DNA from: DASZTV01 sp035548125
GTDB lineage: Bacteria > Actinomycetota > Actinomycetes > JAFAQI01
Direction: 5' to 3'
Assembly: GCA_035548125.1 (NCBI GenBank)
Contig: DASZTV010000040.1
Location: 1 to 64,000, forward strand
Length of the DNA: 64,000 nt
Position 1 is the first letter of the stretch. Every line of letters starts with the position of its first letter. The position numbers and the translations under genes were made by a program. The notes beneath the pieces were generated by a model. The model had not been told where the DNA came from, made no database searches, and saw nothing but the letters and a program-made list of their open reading frames with translations. Shown here piece after piece: positions 31,576 through 39,833 of the stretch.

Positions 31576-32769
31576 TTACGACGGGATCACACCTGCCTGC
31601 TGGAAGGTGGTCAGACCGGGCTGGGCGGCGTAGCCGAGGTGGGTCTTGATGCCGAACAGGTCTTCCATGCTGCGGAGGTAGGAGTAGTGGTTGAACCGGT
31701 GGGTCACGTCGACCGACCCCGGGGTGACGAACGGGGAGAGCAGCAACGCACCGATCATCCCGCCGCCGTCCCCGATCGGACCCGGGATCGGGAACCCGTT
31801 GTTCTGGGTCAGTGACAGGTTCGGCGCCTTCAGCTCGCCGCAGCACTTGAGGTTGGTGGTGCCCTCGTCGAACGTGATGACGATCAGCCCGTCCTTCTTG
31901 AAGGCGGGCGACGCCATGATCTGCGGCACCACGACGGTGAGGAACTGGTCGATGCCGCGGAACTGACTGCCGTTGTTGCTCGGGCAGCTGTCGTGGCCGT
32001 CGTGGCACAAGCCGGGGATGACGTAGGAGTAGCGCGGCGTCGTCGCCACCGACCGAAGATCGCGGGCCAACGGGCCGAGGACCTTGTGATGGCTGAAGTG
32101 ACCCATCGGTACGAGGTGACGCTTGCAGTACGCCCGGTGGTCGACGACCGAGTGGAAGTAGCCGAACGGGTTGTGCTTGTCCTTGTAGTCGGGACGCGCA
32201 ATCGTTCGCTTCGGCGTCTCGGAACCGGTGGTGAGCGGGCTCGAGCACCGAGACGGCTTGCCGGGCTGGGCGTCCATGTTCTCCAGGTAGCCCTTCCACG
32301 ACACGTGCGCCGCGGTGAGCTGGTTGGCCAGCGACTTCACCTTCGCCGGATACGTGCAGCCGATATCTTTCACACCGCTGTCGTCGATCGCCTGGCCGTA
32401 GGCACCGAAGTGCCATTTATGCTTCGCACCACCCAGCGTGGTCGGGTCGTCGCAGTCGTCCTGGGTCGACGGGTTCGGCCCCTGCCCGCTCGTCATCGCG
32501 ATGTAGTTGTCGAGACTCGAGTGCCCGGTGCCGTAGTACTGCACGAGCAACCGGCCCTGCGCGGTCAGCGTCTGGGTGAGGTACGGCGCCTGGAACCGGC
32601 CGGTCACGAAAGTCTGCTCGAACTCCTCGTTCTCGAGGACGATCGTCCAGACGTGTCCCACTGTTCTTGCGACATGGTGCGGAACCGCCGTCCGGGCGGT
32701 GGCTCCGCTCACCGCGGCGAGAGGGAACATCAAGACGAACAACGAAACAAGCAGCGTGACTCGGCGCAT
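31576..32769 (-). CDS. Exported phosphoesterase-family protein (phospholipase C/acid phosphatase-like)
   Basis: 397 residues with a signal peptide (MRRVTLLVSLFVLMFPLAAVSGATA). The mature protein begins VWTIVLENEEFEQTF, the metal-binding/nucleophile strand of the PF04185 phosphoesterase family, then GTGHSSLDNYIAMTSG. DGLIVITFDEGTT supplies late metal ligands, and THRFNHYSYLRSMEDLFGI the closing motif. Family members hydrolyse phosphodiesters or phosphomonoesters outside the cell. Its start codon overlaps the start region of the divergent lipase gene, which is unusual. Confidence 0.87.
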   Translation of the reverse strand: MRRVTLLVSLFVLMFPLAAVSGATARTAVPHHVARTVGHVWTIVLENEEFEQTFVTGRFQAPYLTQTLTAQGRLLVQYYGTGHSSLDNYIAMTSGQGPNPSTQDDCDDPTTLGGAKHKWHFGAYGQAIDDSGVKDIGCTYPAKVKSLANQLTAAHVSWKGYLENMDAQPGKPSRCSSPLTTGSETPKRTIARPDYKDKHNPFGYFHSVVDHRAYCKRHLVPMGHFSHHKVLGPLARDLRSVATTPRYSYVIPGLCHDGHDSCPSNNGSQFRGIDQFLTVVVPQIMASPAFKKDGLIVITFDEGTTNLKCCGELKAPNLSLTQNNGFPIPGPIGDGGGMIGALLLSPFVTPGSVDVTHRFNHYSYLRSMEDLFGIKTHLGYAAQPGLTTFQQAGVIPS

Positions 32770-34054
32770 GGCGACGATGGTGGCAGTTGCGCTGGCCCTC
32801 TCGCTCGCCGGTGCGAACGGGGCCGCTGGTTCAGCAGCGCCCGGTGCCCCACAGCACGGGTCCTTCTACAGGTACGACGGCAGCCAGGCGCTATCGCGGA
32901 TCAAGCCCGGGACGGTGCTCAAGAGCCGACACATCCCGCTTGCGTTCGGGCCGATCACCACGCCCGTCACGGTTACTCAGCTGCTCTACCGGACCACCGA
33001 CCAGCTCGGCCACCCGACGGCGACCGTCACGACCGTGATCGACCCGCTCCCCGTGCCGGTGGTCCCCCGAATCGTCGGTTACCTCTCGTTCTACGACGAT
33101 CTCGGCGGCAGGTGCGCTCCCAGCTACACGCTGGCCGGAGGCGATCCCGGCGGCGGCGCGAACCAGAGCCAGGCGGAGGAAGAGGAGCTGCTGATCGCCT
33201 TCTACGTCGCCAACGGCTGGATCGTGACCGTCCCCGACTTCGAAGGGTCGCGCCTGCACTGGATGGCAGGCCGCGAGTCGGGACAGGCGACGCTCGACGG
33301 CATCCGAGCCACCGAGTCGGCACTCGGGCTCGGCGCGACGACCCAGGTCGCGCTGTCCGGGTACTCCGGAGGAGCGGTCGCGGCGGACTGGGCGGCCGAG
33401 CTCGCCCCGCGTTACGCCCCGGAGCTCACGTTGACGGCGGTGGCGATGGGCGGCGCACCCGTCGACTACGCGCACCTGTTCGCCTACGCCAACAGGAGCA
33501 AGGTGTTCAGCGCGGCCATGCCGGGGATCCTGCTCGGACTCGCTCGGGCCTACGGCCTGCCGCTTGACCGGTACCTCTCGCCGTACGGCAGGCGGCTGGT
33601 CCGTGCGGAGAGCACGCAGTGCATGACATCGGTCTTCGGCGACTACCCGGGCCTGAAGTACCAGCGGCTGTTCAAAGCGCGCTACCGAGACCCGTTCAAG
33701 ATCCGCCGGCTCGCCCAGATCTTCAACGACCAGATCATGGGACGCCGACCGGGGTCGCCACACGTCCCGTTGATGATCGGCAACGGCGACGTCGACGGGT
33801 TCGGCGACGGGGTGATGAGGCTCGGGGACGCCGAGACGCTCGCGCGGCAGTACTGCCGCCAGAACGTGGCGGTGGAGTTCCACCGCTACGGCGGGGCCGG
33901 CCACGAGACCGCGGGCGCGTACTTCGAGCCGGAGACCGCCCTGTTCTTCCAGGGCCGCTTCGACGGGCTGCCGTTCAAGGGCAACTGCGGCTCGATCCCC
34001 GAGGGCTCGTCGATCAAGCCCCTGCCAGTACCGAAGCGCGGCGTACGGCGTTAG
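32756..34054 (+). CDS. Secreted lipase (LIP/PF03583 family)
   Basis: About 432 residues. The nucleophile elbow is ALSGYSGGAVAADW (G-x-S-G-G), the Asp is in MIGNGDVDGFGDGVM and the His in YGGAGHETAGA, forming the Ser-Asp-His triad of secreted actinobacterial and fungal LIP lipases. FEGSRLHWMAGRESGQATLDGIRA is also typical. The export signal is best with the GTG at 32756, which supplies a TRRMATMVAVALALSLAG leader; an ATG at 32768 gives a shorter, uncharged leader. Either choice makes its start overlap the start of the divergent phosphoesterase gene. Confidence 0.83.
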   Translation: MTRRMATMVAVALALSLAGANGAAGSAAPGAPQHGSFYRYDGSQALSRIKPGTVLKSRHIPLAFGPITTPVTVTQLLYRTTDQLGHPTATVTTVIDPLPVPVVPRIVGYLSFYDDLGGRCAPSYTLAGGDPGGGANQSQAEEEELLIAFYVANGWIVTVPDFEGSRLHWMAGRESGQATLDGIRATESALGLGATTQVALSGYSGGAVAADWAAELAPRYAPELTLTAVAMGGAPVDYAHLFAYANRSKVFSAAMPGILLGLARAYGLPLDRYLSPYGRRLVRAESTQCMTSVFGDYPGLKYQRLFKARYRDPFKIRRLAQIFNDQIMGRRPGSPHVPLMIGNGDVDGFGDGVMRLGDAETLARQYCRQNVAVEFHRYGGAGHETAGAYFEPETALFFQGRFDGLPFKGNCGSIPEGSSIKPLPVPKRGVRR

Positions 34055-34093
34055 AGTCCGGAGAGTCGTCGAGTCGAAAGAGGGGCCTTATCC

Positions 34094-35242
34094 ATGGACG
34101 CGAGAGCAGCCGTTCTGTGGGACACCCACCAGCCGTGGCAGATCGAGGAGATCACCCTCGACGACCCCGGTCCTAACGAGGTCGTCGTCGAGATGGTCGC
34201 CAGCGGGCTGTGCCACTCCGACGAGCACCTCGTCACGGGTGACATGAAGATGCCCAAGGAGATGAACGAGCTCCTCGGCTTCCCGCAGTACCCGATCATC
34301 GGCGGCCACGAGGGCGCCGGGACGGTGCTCGAGGTCGGCAAGAACGTGCAGAGCGTGAAGCCGGGCGACAGCGTCGTCTTCTCGTTCATCCCGTCCTGCG
34401 GTCGCTGCCCGTCGTGCTCGACCGGGCGGCAGAGCCTCTGCGACCTCGGCCAGTACCTCATCGTCGGCCGGCAGATCGACGGCCTGGTCGCCCGCCACCA
34501 CCTGGCCAAGGACGGCACCGACATCGGCACGATGTGCTGCCTCGGCACGTTCGCCACGCACACGATCGTCAACGAGGCGTCGTGCGTGAAGCTCGACGAC
34601 GACATCCCGGTCGACAAGGCCGCGCTGGTCGGTTGCGGGGTCACCACCGGCTGGGGCTCGGCGGTCTACCGCGCAGACGTGCAGCCGGGCGAGACGGTCG
34701 TGATCGTCGGCATCGGTGGGATCGGCATCAACGCGATCCAGGGCGCCTCCATGGCAGGCGCGCGGAACATCGTCGCGGTCGACCCGCTGCAGTTCAAGCG
34801 CGACGAGGCGCTGAAGTTCGGTGCCACCCACACGGCGGCGAGCGTGGAAGAGGCATTCGCGCTGGTCGGCGAGATCACCTGGGGCGCGATGGCCGAGAAG
34901 GCGATCATCACGACCGGCGTCGCCGAGGGCTCGATGATCGCCTCGGTGATGTCGCTGGTCTCCAAGGGCGGCCGTTGCGTCGTCACGGCCGTCGCCTCCA
35001 TCGAAGCGACCGACGTCACGATGAGCCTCTTCGAGCTGACCCTGATGCAGAAGGAGCTCGTCGGGTCGATCTTCGGCGGCTCCAACCCGCGTCGCGACAT
35101 CCCGCGTCTGCTCCGCCTCTACAAGGAGGGCAAGCTCAAGCTGGACGAGCTGATCACGAACGAGTACAAGCTCGACGACGTCAACCAGGGCTACCAGGAC
35201 ATGCGCGACGGCGTGAACATCCGAGGCCTGATCCGCTACTAG
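34094..35242 (+). CDS. NDMA-dependent (mycofactocin-type) zinc alcohol dehydrogenase
   Basis: 382 residues. Catalytic zinc ligands Cys40 (SGLCHSDEH) and His in IGGHEGAG, structural zinc cluster CGRCPSCSTGRQSLC, and Rossmann motif VGIGGIGINAIQ. The wording MKMPKEMNELLGFPQYPIIGGHE and the C-terminus YQDMRDGVNIRGLIRY match the class III-like subfamily of nicotinoprotein alcohol dehydrogenases. That subfamily holds its NAD tightly and needs an external acceptor (NDMA in assays, mycofactocin in vivo). An mft operon lies 6 kb away, so the pairing is strong. A perfect 18-bp-stem hairpin follows the stop. Confidence 0.92.
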   Translation: MDARAAVLWDTHQPWQIEEITLDDPGPNEVVVEMVASGLCHSDEHLVTGDMKMPKEMNELLGFPQYPIIGGHEGAGTVLEVGKNVQSVKPGDSVVFSFIPSCGRCPSCSTGRQSLCDLGQYLIVGRQIDGLVARHHLAKDGTDIGTMCCLGTFATHTIVNEASCVKLDDDIPVDKAALVGCGVTTGWGSAVYRADVQPGETVVIVGIGGIGINAIQGASMAGARNIVAVDPLQFKRDEALKFGATHTAASVEEAFALVGEITWGAMAEKAIITTGVAEGSMIASVMSLVSKGGRCVVTAVASIEATDVTMSLFELTLMQKELVGSIFGGSNPRRDIPRLLRLYKEGKLKLDELITNEYKLDDVNQGYQDMRDGVNIRGLIRY

Positions 35243-35256
35243 AGGCCACCGGCAAC

Positions 35257-35298
35257 CGAGGCCCAGTTACCTGCATAGCCGCAGGTAACTGGGCCTCG
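35257..35298. terminator. Long perfect hairpin after the alcohol dehydrogenase gene
   Basis: CGAGGCCCAGTTACCTGC (35257-35274) is exactly complementary to 35281-35298, giving an 18-bp stem with a six-base loop (ATAGCC). No T-run follows, as is common for high-GC actinobacterial terminators. It lies 15 bp after the stop codon and 15 bp before the next start, so it insulates the alcohol dehydrogenase from the acyl-CoA dehydrogenase gene. Confidence 0.85.
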
Positions 35299-35312
35299 CT
35301 AATGTTCTCGGC

Positions 35313-37469
35313 ATGTCGATCGCTGTCACCGATGACCACCGCGCGCTCGCCGAGACCGCTGCGGACTTCCTGCGCAAGGCCGACGCACGCGGGGCCGCAC
35401 GTGCCCTGCTCGAGGCCGACACCGAGCCACGCCCCGCCTTTTGGGGAGAGCTCGCCAACCTGGGCTGGCTCGGTCTGCACCTTCCGGAGTCGGTCGGCGG
35501 CGCGGGCTACACGCTCGAAGAGCTCGTCGTCGTGGTCGAGGAGCTCGGCGCGGCGGTAGCGCCCGGACCGTTCGTCCCGACGGTCGTCGCGAGCGCGTTG
35601 ATCGCCGCCGCAGCCGACGAGGCGACCAAGGAGTCGCTGCTTCCGGGCCTCGCCGATGGCACGAAGACGGCGGCGATCGCGCTGCAGAGCTCGGTCACCG
35701 TCTCCGGCGGTCTCGCCACCGGCACCGCCGAGGCGGTGCTCGCCGGAGGTACGCCGGACCTGCTCGTGATTGCAGCGGGCGAGGACGTACTCGTCATCGA
35801 CGCCGCTGACGCGAGTGTCTCTCTCGCATTCCCGAAGAACCTCGACCCGACCCGGCGCTCGGGCACGGCGACATTGTCCGGCTCGGCCGCGACGGTGCTG
35901 TCCGGAGCCCGCGCGGAGCTGGTCGACCTGGCGCGGGTGATCCTCGCCGCGGAGGCGGTCGGCGTCGCCCGCACCTGCACCGAGATGGCGGCGGAGTACG
36001 CGAAGGTCCGCGAGCAGTTCGGCCGGCCGATCGCGATGTTCCAGGGGGTCAAGCACCACTGCTCGAACATGCTGGTCGCGACCGAGCTCGCCACCGCGGC
36101 GGTGTGGGATGCCGCCCGCGCCGCGGAGGCCGGCGGCGACCAGTCCCGGATCGCCACCGCCACTGCTGCCACGCTCGCCGGTCCGGCGGCGTACCTGTGC
36201 GCCAACCTCTGCATGCAGGTGCACGGCGGTATCGGCTTCACCTGGGAGCACGACACCCACCTGTTCTTCCGCCGCGGCACGGCGATCGGCGCCTTCATCT
36301 CGGCCGACGACGCCGCGAAGGACGTCGTCGCGCTCACCCGCGCGGGCGTGAAGCGAGAGCGCACGATCACGCTGCCGCCGGAGGCGGAGCAGGTCCGCGA
36401 AGAGGTCCGCGCCTTCGCCGACAGCATCAAGGGCTCCGACGAGAAGGCCAAGCTCGCCGCGCTGATCGAGACCGGCTACGTGCAGCCGCACTGGCCGAAG
36501 CCGTGGGGACGCGAGGCCGGCCCGGTCGAGCAGATCGTCATCGAGCAGGAGTTCGGCAAGGCCGGAATCTCGCGGCCCAACTACGGCATCACCGCCTGGG
36601 TGATCCTCACGCTGATCCAGCACGCCACCGAGGAGCAGGTGCAGCGCTGGGTCCCGCCGGCGCTCCGCCAGGACCTGATCTGGTGCCAGCTGTTCAGCGA
36701 GCCGGGCGCCGGCTCGGACGCCGCAGGCGTGCGGACCAAGGCGACCCGCGCCGAGGGCGGCTGGATCATCAACGGCCAGAAGGTCTGGACCTCCGGCGCC
36801 CACCTGTCGGCCTTCGGGCTGGCGACGGTACGCACCGACCCCGACGTGCCGAAGCACGACGGCATCACCACGATGGTGATCGACATGAAGGCGCCGGGCG
36901 TCGAAGTGCGCCCGCTCCGGATGGCGCCGGGGCCGTCGGAGTTCAACGAGGTCTTCTTCAACGACGTCTTCGTCCCGGACGCCGACGTCGTCGGGCCGAT
37001 CAACGGCGGCTGGACCGTCGCGAGAGCGACACTCGGCAACGAGAGCGTGAGCATCGGCGGCGGGACCGGCGCGATGACCTTCCCCGGCGAAGGGCTGGTC
37101 GGCGCGTTCGACCAGCACCCGGAGCGCCTGGCGGGTGGCGAGCCGCAGATCGGCCGCTACATCGCCAGCCAGCAGGCGATGGGACAGCTGAACCTGCGTA
37201 GCGCCAGCCGCGCCGTCGCCGGCGCGGGCCCGGGCCCGGAAGGCGCCGTCACGAAGCTGGTGCTGTCCGAGCTCGGCCTCGACGCGGCCGGCATCCTCGC
37301 CGAGTTGTCCGGTACGGACCTGCTCTTCATGGACGAGGCCAGGCAGCTGGCGCCGTACATGGTGCTCATGCAGCGCGCGATGACCATCGCGGGCGGCACC
37401 TCGGAGATCAAGCGCAACCAGATCGCGGAACGCATCCTCGGCCTGCCGCGCGACCCACTCATCAAGTAA
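35313..37469 (+). CDS. Double-length acyl-CoA dehydrogenase (two fused ACAD domains)
   Basis: 718 residues, about twice the usual length. The N-terminal half (1-~345) is a divergent ACAD domain with the typical helix MQVHGGIGFTWEHDTHLFFRRG. The C-terminal half (~355-718) is a more canonical ACAD with CQLFSEPGAGSDAAGVRTKA, WIINGQKVWTSGAHLSAFG and the closing TIAGGTSEIKRNQIAERILGLPRD. Fused proteins of this size in mycobacteria (FadE34-like) oxidise bulky side chains such as steroid-derived acyl-CoAs. The reaction is FAD-dependent alpha,beta-dehydrogenation. It is followed after 15 bp by an SDR. The two halves correspond to the separate ACAD pair at 51.8-54.0 kb. Confidence 0.9.
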   Translation: MSIAVTDDHRALAETAADFLRKADARGAARALLEADTEPRPAFWGELANLGWLGLHLPESVGGAGYTLEELVVVVEELGAAVAPGPFVPTVVASALIAAAADEATKESLLPGLADGTKTAAIALQSSVTVSGGLATGTAEAVLAGGTPDLLVIAAGEDVLVIDAADASVSLAFPKNLDPTRRSGTATLSGSAATVLSGARAELVDLARVILAAEAVGVARTCTEMAAEYAKVREQFGRPIAMFQGVKHHCSNMLVATELATAAVWDAARAAEAGGDQSRIATATAATLAGPAAYLCANLCMQVHGGIGFTWEHDTHLFFRRGTAIGAFISADDAAKDVVALTRAGVKRERTITLPPEAEQVREEVRAFADSIKGSDEKAKLAALIETGYVQPHWPKPWGREAGPVEQIVIEQEFGKAGISRPNYGITAWVILTLIQHATEEQVQRWVPPALRQDLIWCQLFSEPGAGSDAAGVRTKATRAEGGWIINGQKVWTSGAHLSAFGLATVRTDPDVPKHDGITTMVIDMKAPGVEVRPLRMAPGPSEFNEVFFNDVFVPDADVVGPINGGWTVARATLGNESVSIGGGTGAMTFPGEGLVGAFDQHPERLAGGEPQIGRYIASQQAMGQLNLRSASRAVAGAGPGPEGAVTKLVLSELGLDAAGILAELSGTDLLFMDEARQLAPYMVLMQRAMTIAGGTSEIKRNQIAERILGLPRDPLIK

Positions 37470-37484
37470 GGGGAACTGGAACTC

Positions 37485-38243
37485 GTGGAGATCAGTGGCA
37501 AGAAGGCTGCCATCGTCGGCGGCGCGTCCGGCATGGCGAAGGCGTCGGCGGAGCAGCTGAGGGCAAAGGGCGCGTCGATCGCGATCCTCGACCTGCCGAC
37601 CTCGGCCGGCGCGGAGGTGGCGAAGGAGCTCGGCGGCACGTTCCACCCGCTCGATGTCCTCGACACCGATCAGACCGAGCAGGCGCTCGCGGATGCCTTC
37701 GAGGCGCTCGGCGGGATGCACATCGCGGTCAACACCGCAGGCGGCGGCATCGGCAAGCGCACCCTCACGAAGGAAGGCCCGCACCCGCTGGAGGACTTCC
37801 GACGGGTCATCGACCTGAACCTGATCGCCACCTTCCAGCTCAACCGGCTGCAGGCGAACTACATGTCGCAGAACGAGCCGGAGGACACCGAGCGCGGCGT
37901 CATCATCAACACCGCGTCGATCGCCGCCTTCGAGGGCCAGATCGGCCAGGTCGCGTACGCCGCCGCGAAGTCCGGCATCGTCGGCATGACGTTCACGATG
38001 GCGCGCGACCTCGGTTCGCTCGGCATCCGCGTCACCGCGATCGCCCCGAGCCTGTTCTCGACCGGCATCACTGCCGGCATCCCGGACGAGTTCGCGGACA
38101 TGCTCACCAAGGACGCCGCCTACCCGAAGCGGATGGGTCGTCCGGAGGAGTACGGCCGGCTCGCGGTCGCGATCGTCGAGAACCCAATGCTCAACGCCGG
38201 GACGATCCGCCTCGACGGCGGGCAGCGGTTCGCACCGAAGTAG
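37485..38243 (+). CDS. SDR family oxidoreductase (type II 3-hydroxyacyl-CoA dehydrogenase-like)
   Basis: 252 residues with cofactor motif VGGASGMAKASA, adenine-side Asp in AILDLPT, the NTAGGGIG strand, catalytic Ser in NTASIAAFEGQ and the YAAAK pair. AFEGQIGQVAYAAAKSGIVGMTFTMARDL and the C-terminal AGTIRLDGGQRFAPK are typical of type II 3-hydroxyacyl-CoA dehydrogenase (HSD10-like) proteins. It would oxidise a 3-hydroxyacyl-CoA or hydroxysteroid with NAD. GTG 37485 has aaggggaa upstream. It shares an operon with the fused ACAD and ends nine bases from the convergent anti-sigma gene. Confidence 0.87.
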   Translation: MEISGKKAAIVGGASGMAKASAEQLRAKGASIAILDLPTSAGAEVAKELGGTFHPLDVLDTDQTEQALADAFEALGGMHIAVNTAGGGIGKRTLTKEGPHPLEDFRRVIDLNLIATFQLNRLQANYMSQNEPEDTERGVIINTASIAAFEGQIGQVAYAAAKSGIVGMTFTMARDLGSLGIRVTAIAPSLFSTGITAGIPDEFADMLTKDAAYPKRMGRPEEYGRLAVAIVENPMLNAGTIRLDGGQRFAPK

Positions 38244-38252
38244 TCACCAGGC

Positions 38253-38516
38253 TCAGCTCGCGCCGTCGGCAATCCAACGGCGATAGATGCCGACCAGCTC
38301 ATCGACCATCGCAGGTTCGAGCTGGTCGGCATCGACGCGTCCGGTGAGCTCGATCGTCCGCCTGAGCTGCTCGAGGTAGTCCTCGCAGTGCGGACACTCG
38401 GCAAGATGGGCCTCGAGCCGGCGGCGCTGTGCCGACTTCAGGGCACCGTCGAGATAGTCCGTCATCAGTGCGACCGCTTGGCGACAGACCAGGCTGCGAC
38501 GCGAGAACAGGCTCAT
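38253..38516 (-). CDS. Zinc-finger anti-sigma factor (ZAS/zf-HC2)
   Basis: 87 residues. The zinc motif H-x3-C-x2-C is visible in LEAHLAECPHC, and an upstream Cys (LVCRQAVALMTDYLDGAL) completes the ZAS pattern of anti-sigma factors. There is no membrane helix, so it is a cytoplasmic, possibly redox-sensitive, regulator. It overlaps the sigma gene by four bases (ATGA) and presumably sequesters its product. Confidence 0.9.
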   Translation of the reverse strand: MSLFSRRSLVCRQAVALMTDYLDGALKSAQRRRLEAHLAECPHCEDYLEQLRRTIELTGRVDADQLEPAMVDELVGIYRRWIADGAS

Positions 38517-39106
38517 CGCTCGGCTCCAACCAGTCGGGCCCGCATCTGGATACGGGCTCGATGTAGGAGCACGCGCTGATTTGCCTCGCTGATCGCCAGC
38601 AGGTCGCAGACCTCACGAGATGACAACCCGTCGACGTCGCGCAGCACCAGCACCTGGCGCTGCCCGTCGGGGAGATCGGCCAGGAAGCCACTGAGCAGCT
38701 CCGTCGCGCGCTGCGCGTCGAACCTGTCCTCCACGGCCTCGGTCCAGCTCTCCGGCGGATTCAGCCAGTGACCGTCTGCAGCAAACGGGCCACCAATGTC
38801 TGCCGCCTCGGCCAGGGCGTCGATCGGAATCGTCCGGTGTTCGCGCTGGCCGGCTGACTTCGCGCGGTTGACCACGATGCTCACCAGCCAGGTCCGAAGC
38901 GATGACCGCCCCTCGAAGCGAGCGATCCCGCGGACCACCGCGAGCCAGGTGTCCTGGACGACGTCTTCAGCCATTGCCTTCGTAGGGACGAACGCGGATG
39001 CCACCCGAAGCAGCGCCGCGTGATGTGCGCTCACCACCTCAGCGAACGCTCGCTCGTATCCGGCTTGCAGCGCGGCGACGAGCTCAGGCTCCGCCCGGCC
39101 CCCCAT
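38513..39106 (-). CDS. ECF-family RNA polymerase sigma factor
   Basis: 197 residues. Region 2 is recognisable (YERAFAEVVSAHHAALLRVASAFV... AEDVVQDTWLAVVRGIARFEGRSSLRTWLVSIVVNRA), and region 4 as LPDGQRQVLVLRDVDGLSSREVCDLLAISEANQRVLLHRARIQMRARL. It lacks region 3, as ECF sigmas do. It is coupled to the downstream zinc anti-sigma gene. It reads in the same direction as, and 53 bp after, the cupin gene that ends the mycofactocin-linked run. That gap contains a short inverted repeat (CCTAG-N6-CTAGG). Confidence 0.92.
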   Translation of the reverse strand: MGGRAEPELVAALQAGYERAFAEVVSAHHAALLRVASAFVPTKAMAEDVVQDTWLAVVRGIARFEGRSSLRTWLVSIVVNRAKSAGQREHRTIPIDALAEAADIGGPFAADGHWLNPPESWTEAVEDRFDAQRATELLSGFLADLPDGQRQVLVLRDVDGLSSREVCDLLAISEANQRVLLHRARIQMRARLVGAER

Positions 39107-39159
39107 GGGGCGACACGCTAACGGGGACCGGGCGTACCTAGGAAGAGCTAGGACACCAC

Positions 39160-39525
39160 TCAGCTCGTCGCGGCGTACGTCGTGACGGTTGAGTTGTCGA
39201 ACTCGTAGGCCACGATCGACTCGTCGCCGACCACCCAGGCATCGTGGCCGGGAGCGATCCGGTAGGCCGAACCCGCCACGACATCGGCTTCGGTGCCGTC
39301 ATCGTGCACGACGTGCATATGGCCGGACTCGATCATGCCGACGTGGTGCGCCTGGCAGCTGTCAGTGCCTGCGATCGGCTTGATGCACTCCGACCACTTC
39401 CACCCCGGCTGCAGCGTCAGTCTGGCTGCGTTGACGCCTTCCAGGTCGACGATCTGGATCGTGGTCTTGTCCGGCGCGCGAGTCTCGTCGGGCTCGGAGT
39501 ACGCCTTGCTGATCAGGTTGCTCAT
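39160..39525 (-). CDS. Small cupin-domain protein
   Basis: 121 residues. The central part is a cupin barrel: RLTLQPGWKWSECIKPI, then AHHVGMIESGHMHVVHDDGTEADVVAGSAYRIAPGHDAWVVGDE. Several His residues could bind metal. The start overlaps the stop of the preceding ABM-like gene (ATGA). It is the last gene of a three-gene set directly downstream of mftD. Function unknown; small cupins often act as dioxygenases, isomerases or sensors. Confidence 0.8.
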   Translation of the reverse strand: MSNLISKAYSEPDETRAPDKTTIQIVDLEGVNAARLTLQPGWKWSECIKPIAGTDSCQAHHVGMIESGHMHVVHDDGTEADVVAGSAYRIAPGHDAWVVGDESIVAYEFDNSTVTTYAATS

Positions 39526-39824
39526 GACTTGTCCTCGATGATGTCGAGATCGGTGAAGGTGGGTGGGCCGTCGTACAGGGCCTGCTGCTTCTGGCCGAAG
39601 TCGCCGGTCTCCGGGAGGTTCGAGTTCACCATCGCGGACTCGTAGTCATCGAAGAACGCGAGGATCAGGTGGCGCGACGGATCGTTGCGATCGCGGCAGA
39701 CCATGGTGCGCCGCAAGGTGCGCTTGCCCTCGGTGGCGGCCAGCCACTCCGCCTCGAGGGCCATCAGCTCATCGAACCGCGACGTACGGCACTCGATGAT
39801 CTGGACGAAACCGGGTTCAGCCAT
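39522..39824 (-). CDS. Small ABM-like (dimeric alpha/beta barrel) protein, 100 aa
   Basis: 100 residues reading MAEPGFVQIIECRTSRFDEL, with RTMVCRDRNDPSRHLILAFFDDYESAM in the middle. The alternation of an N-terminal strand, a helix with many acidic residues and a strand with F-F-D-D-Y-E is typical of the dimeric alpha/beta-barrel group (antibiotic-biosynthesis monooxygenase-like or stress-responsive). I cannot assign a substrate. It lies ten bases after the flavodoxin-like gene and overlaps the cupin gene by four. Confidence 0.7.
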   Translation of the reverse strand: MAEPGFVQIIECRTSRFDELMALEAEWLAATEGKRTLRRTMVCRDRNDPSRHLILAFFDDYESAMVNSNLPETGDFGQKQQALYDGPPTFTDLDIIEDKS

Positions 39825-39833
39825 CTTCTGCTC

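Noticed and set aside
35181..37784. An 867-codon minus-strand open frame
   Set aside because: It lies wholly opposite the fused acyl-CoA dehydrogenase and SDR genes, which have clear motifs. The frame has Arg/Asp/Leu-rich mirror composition.
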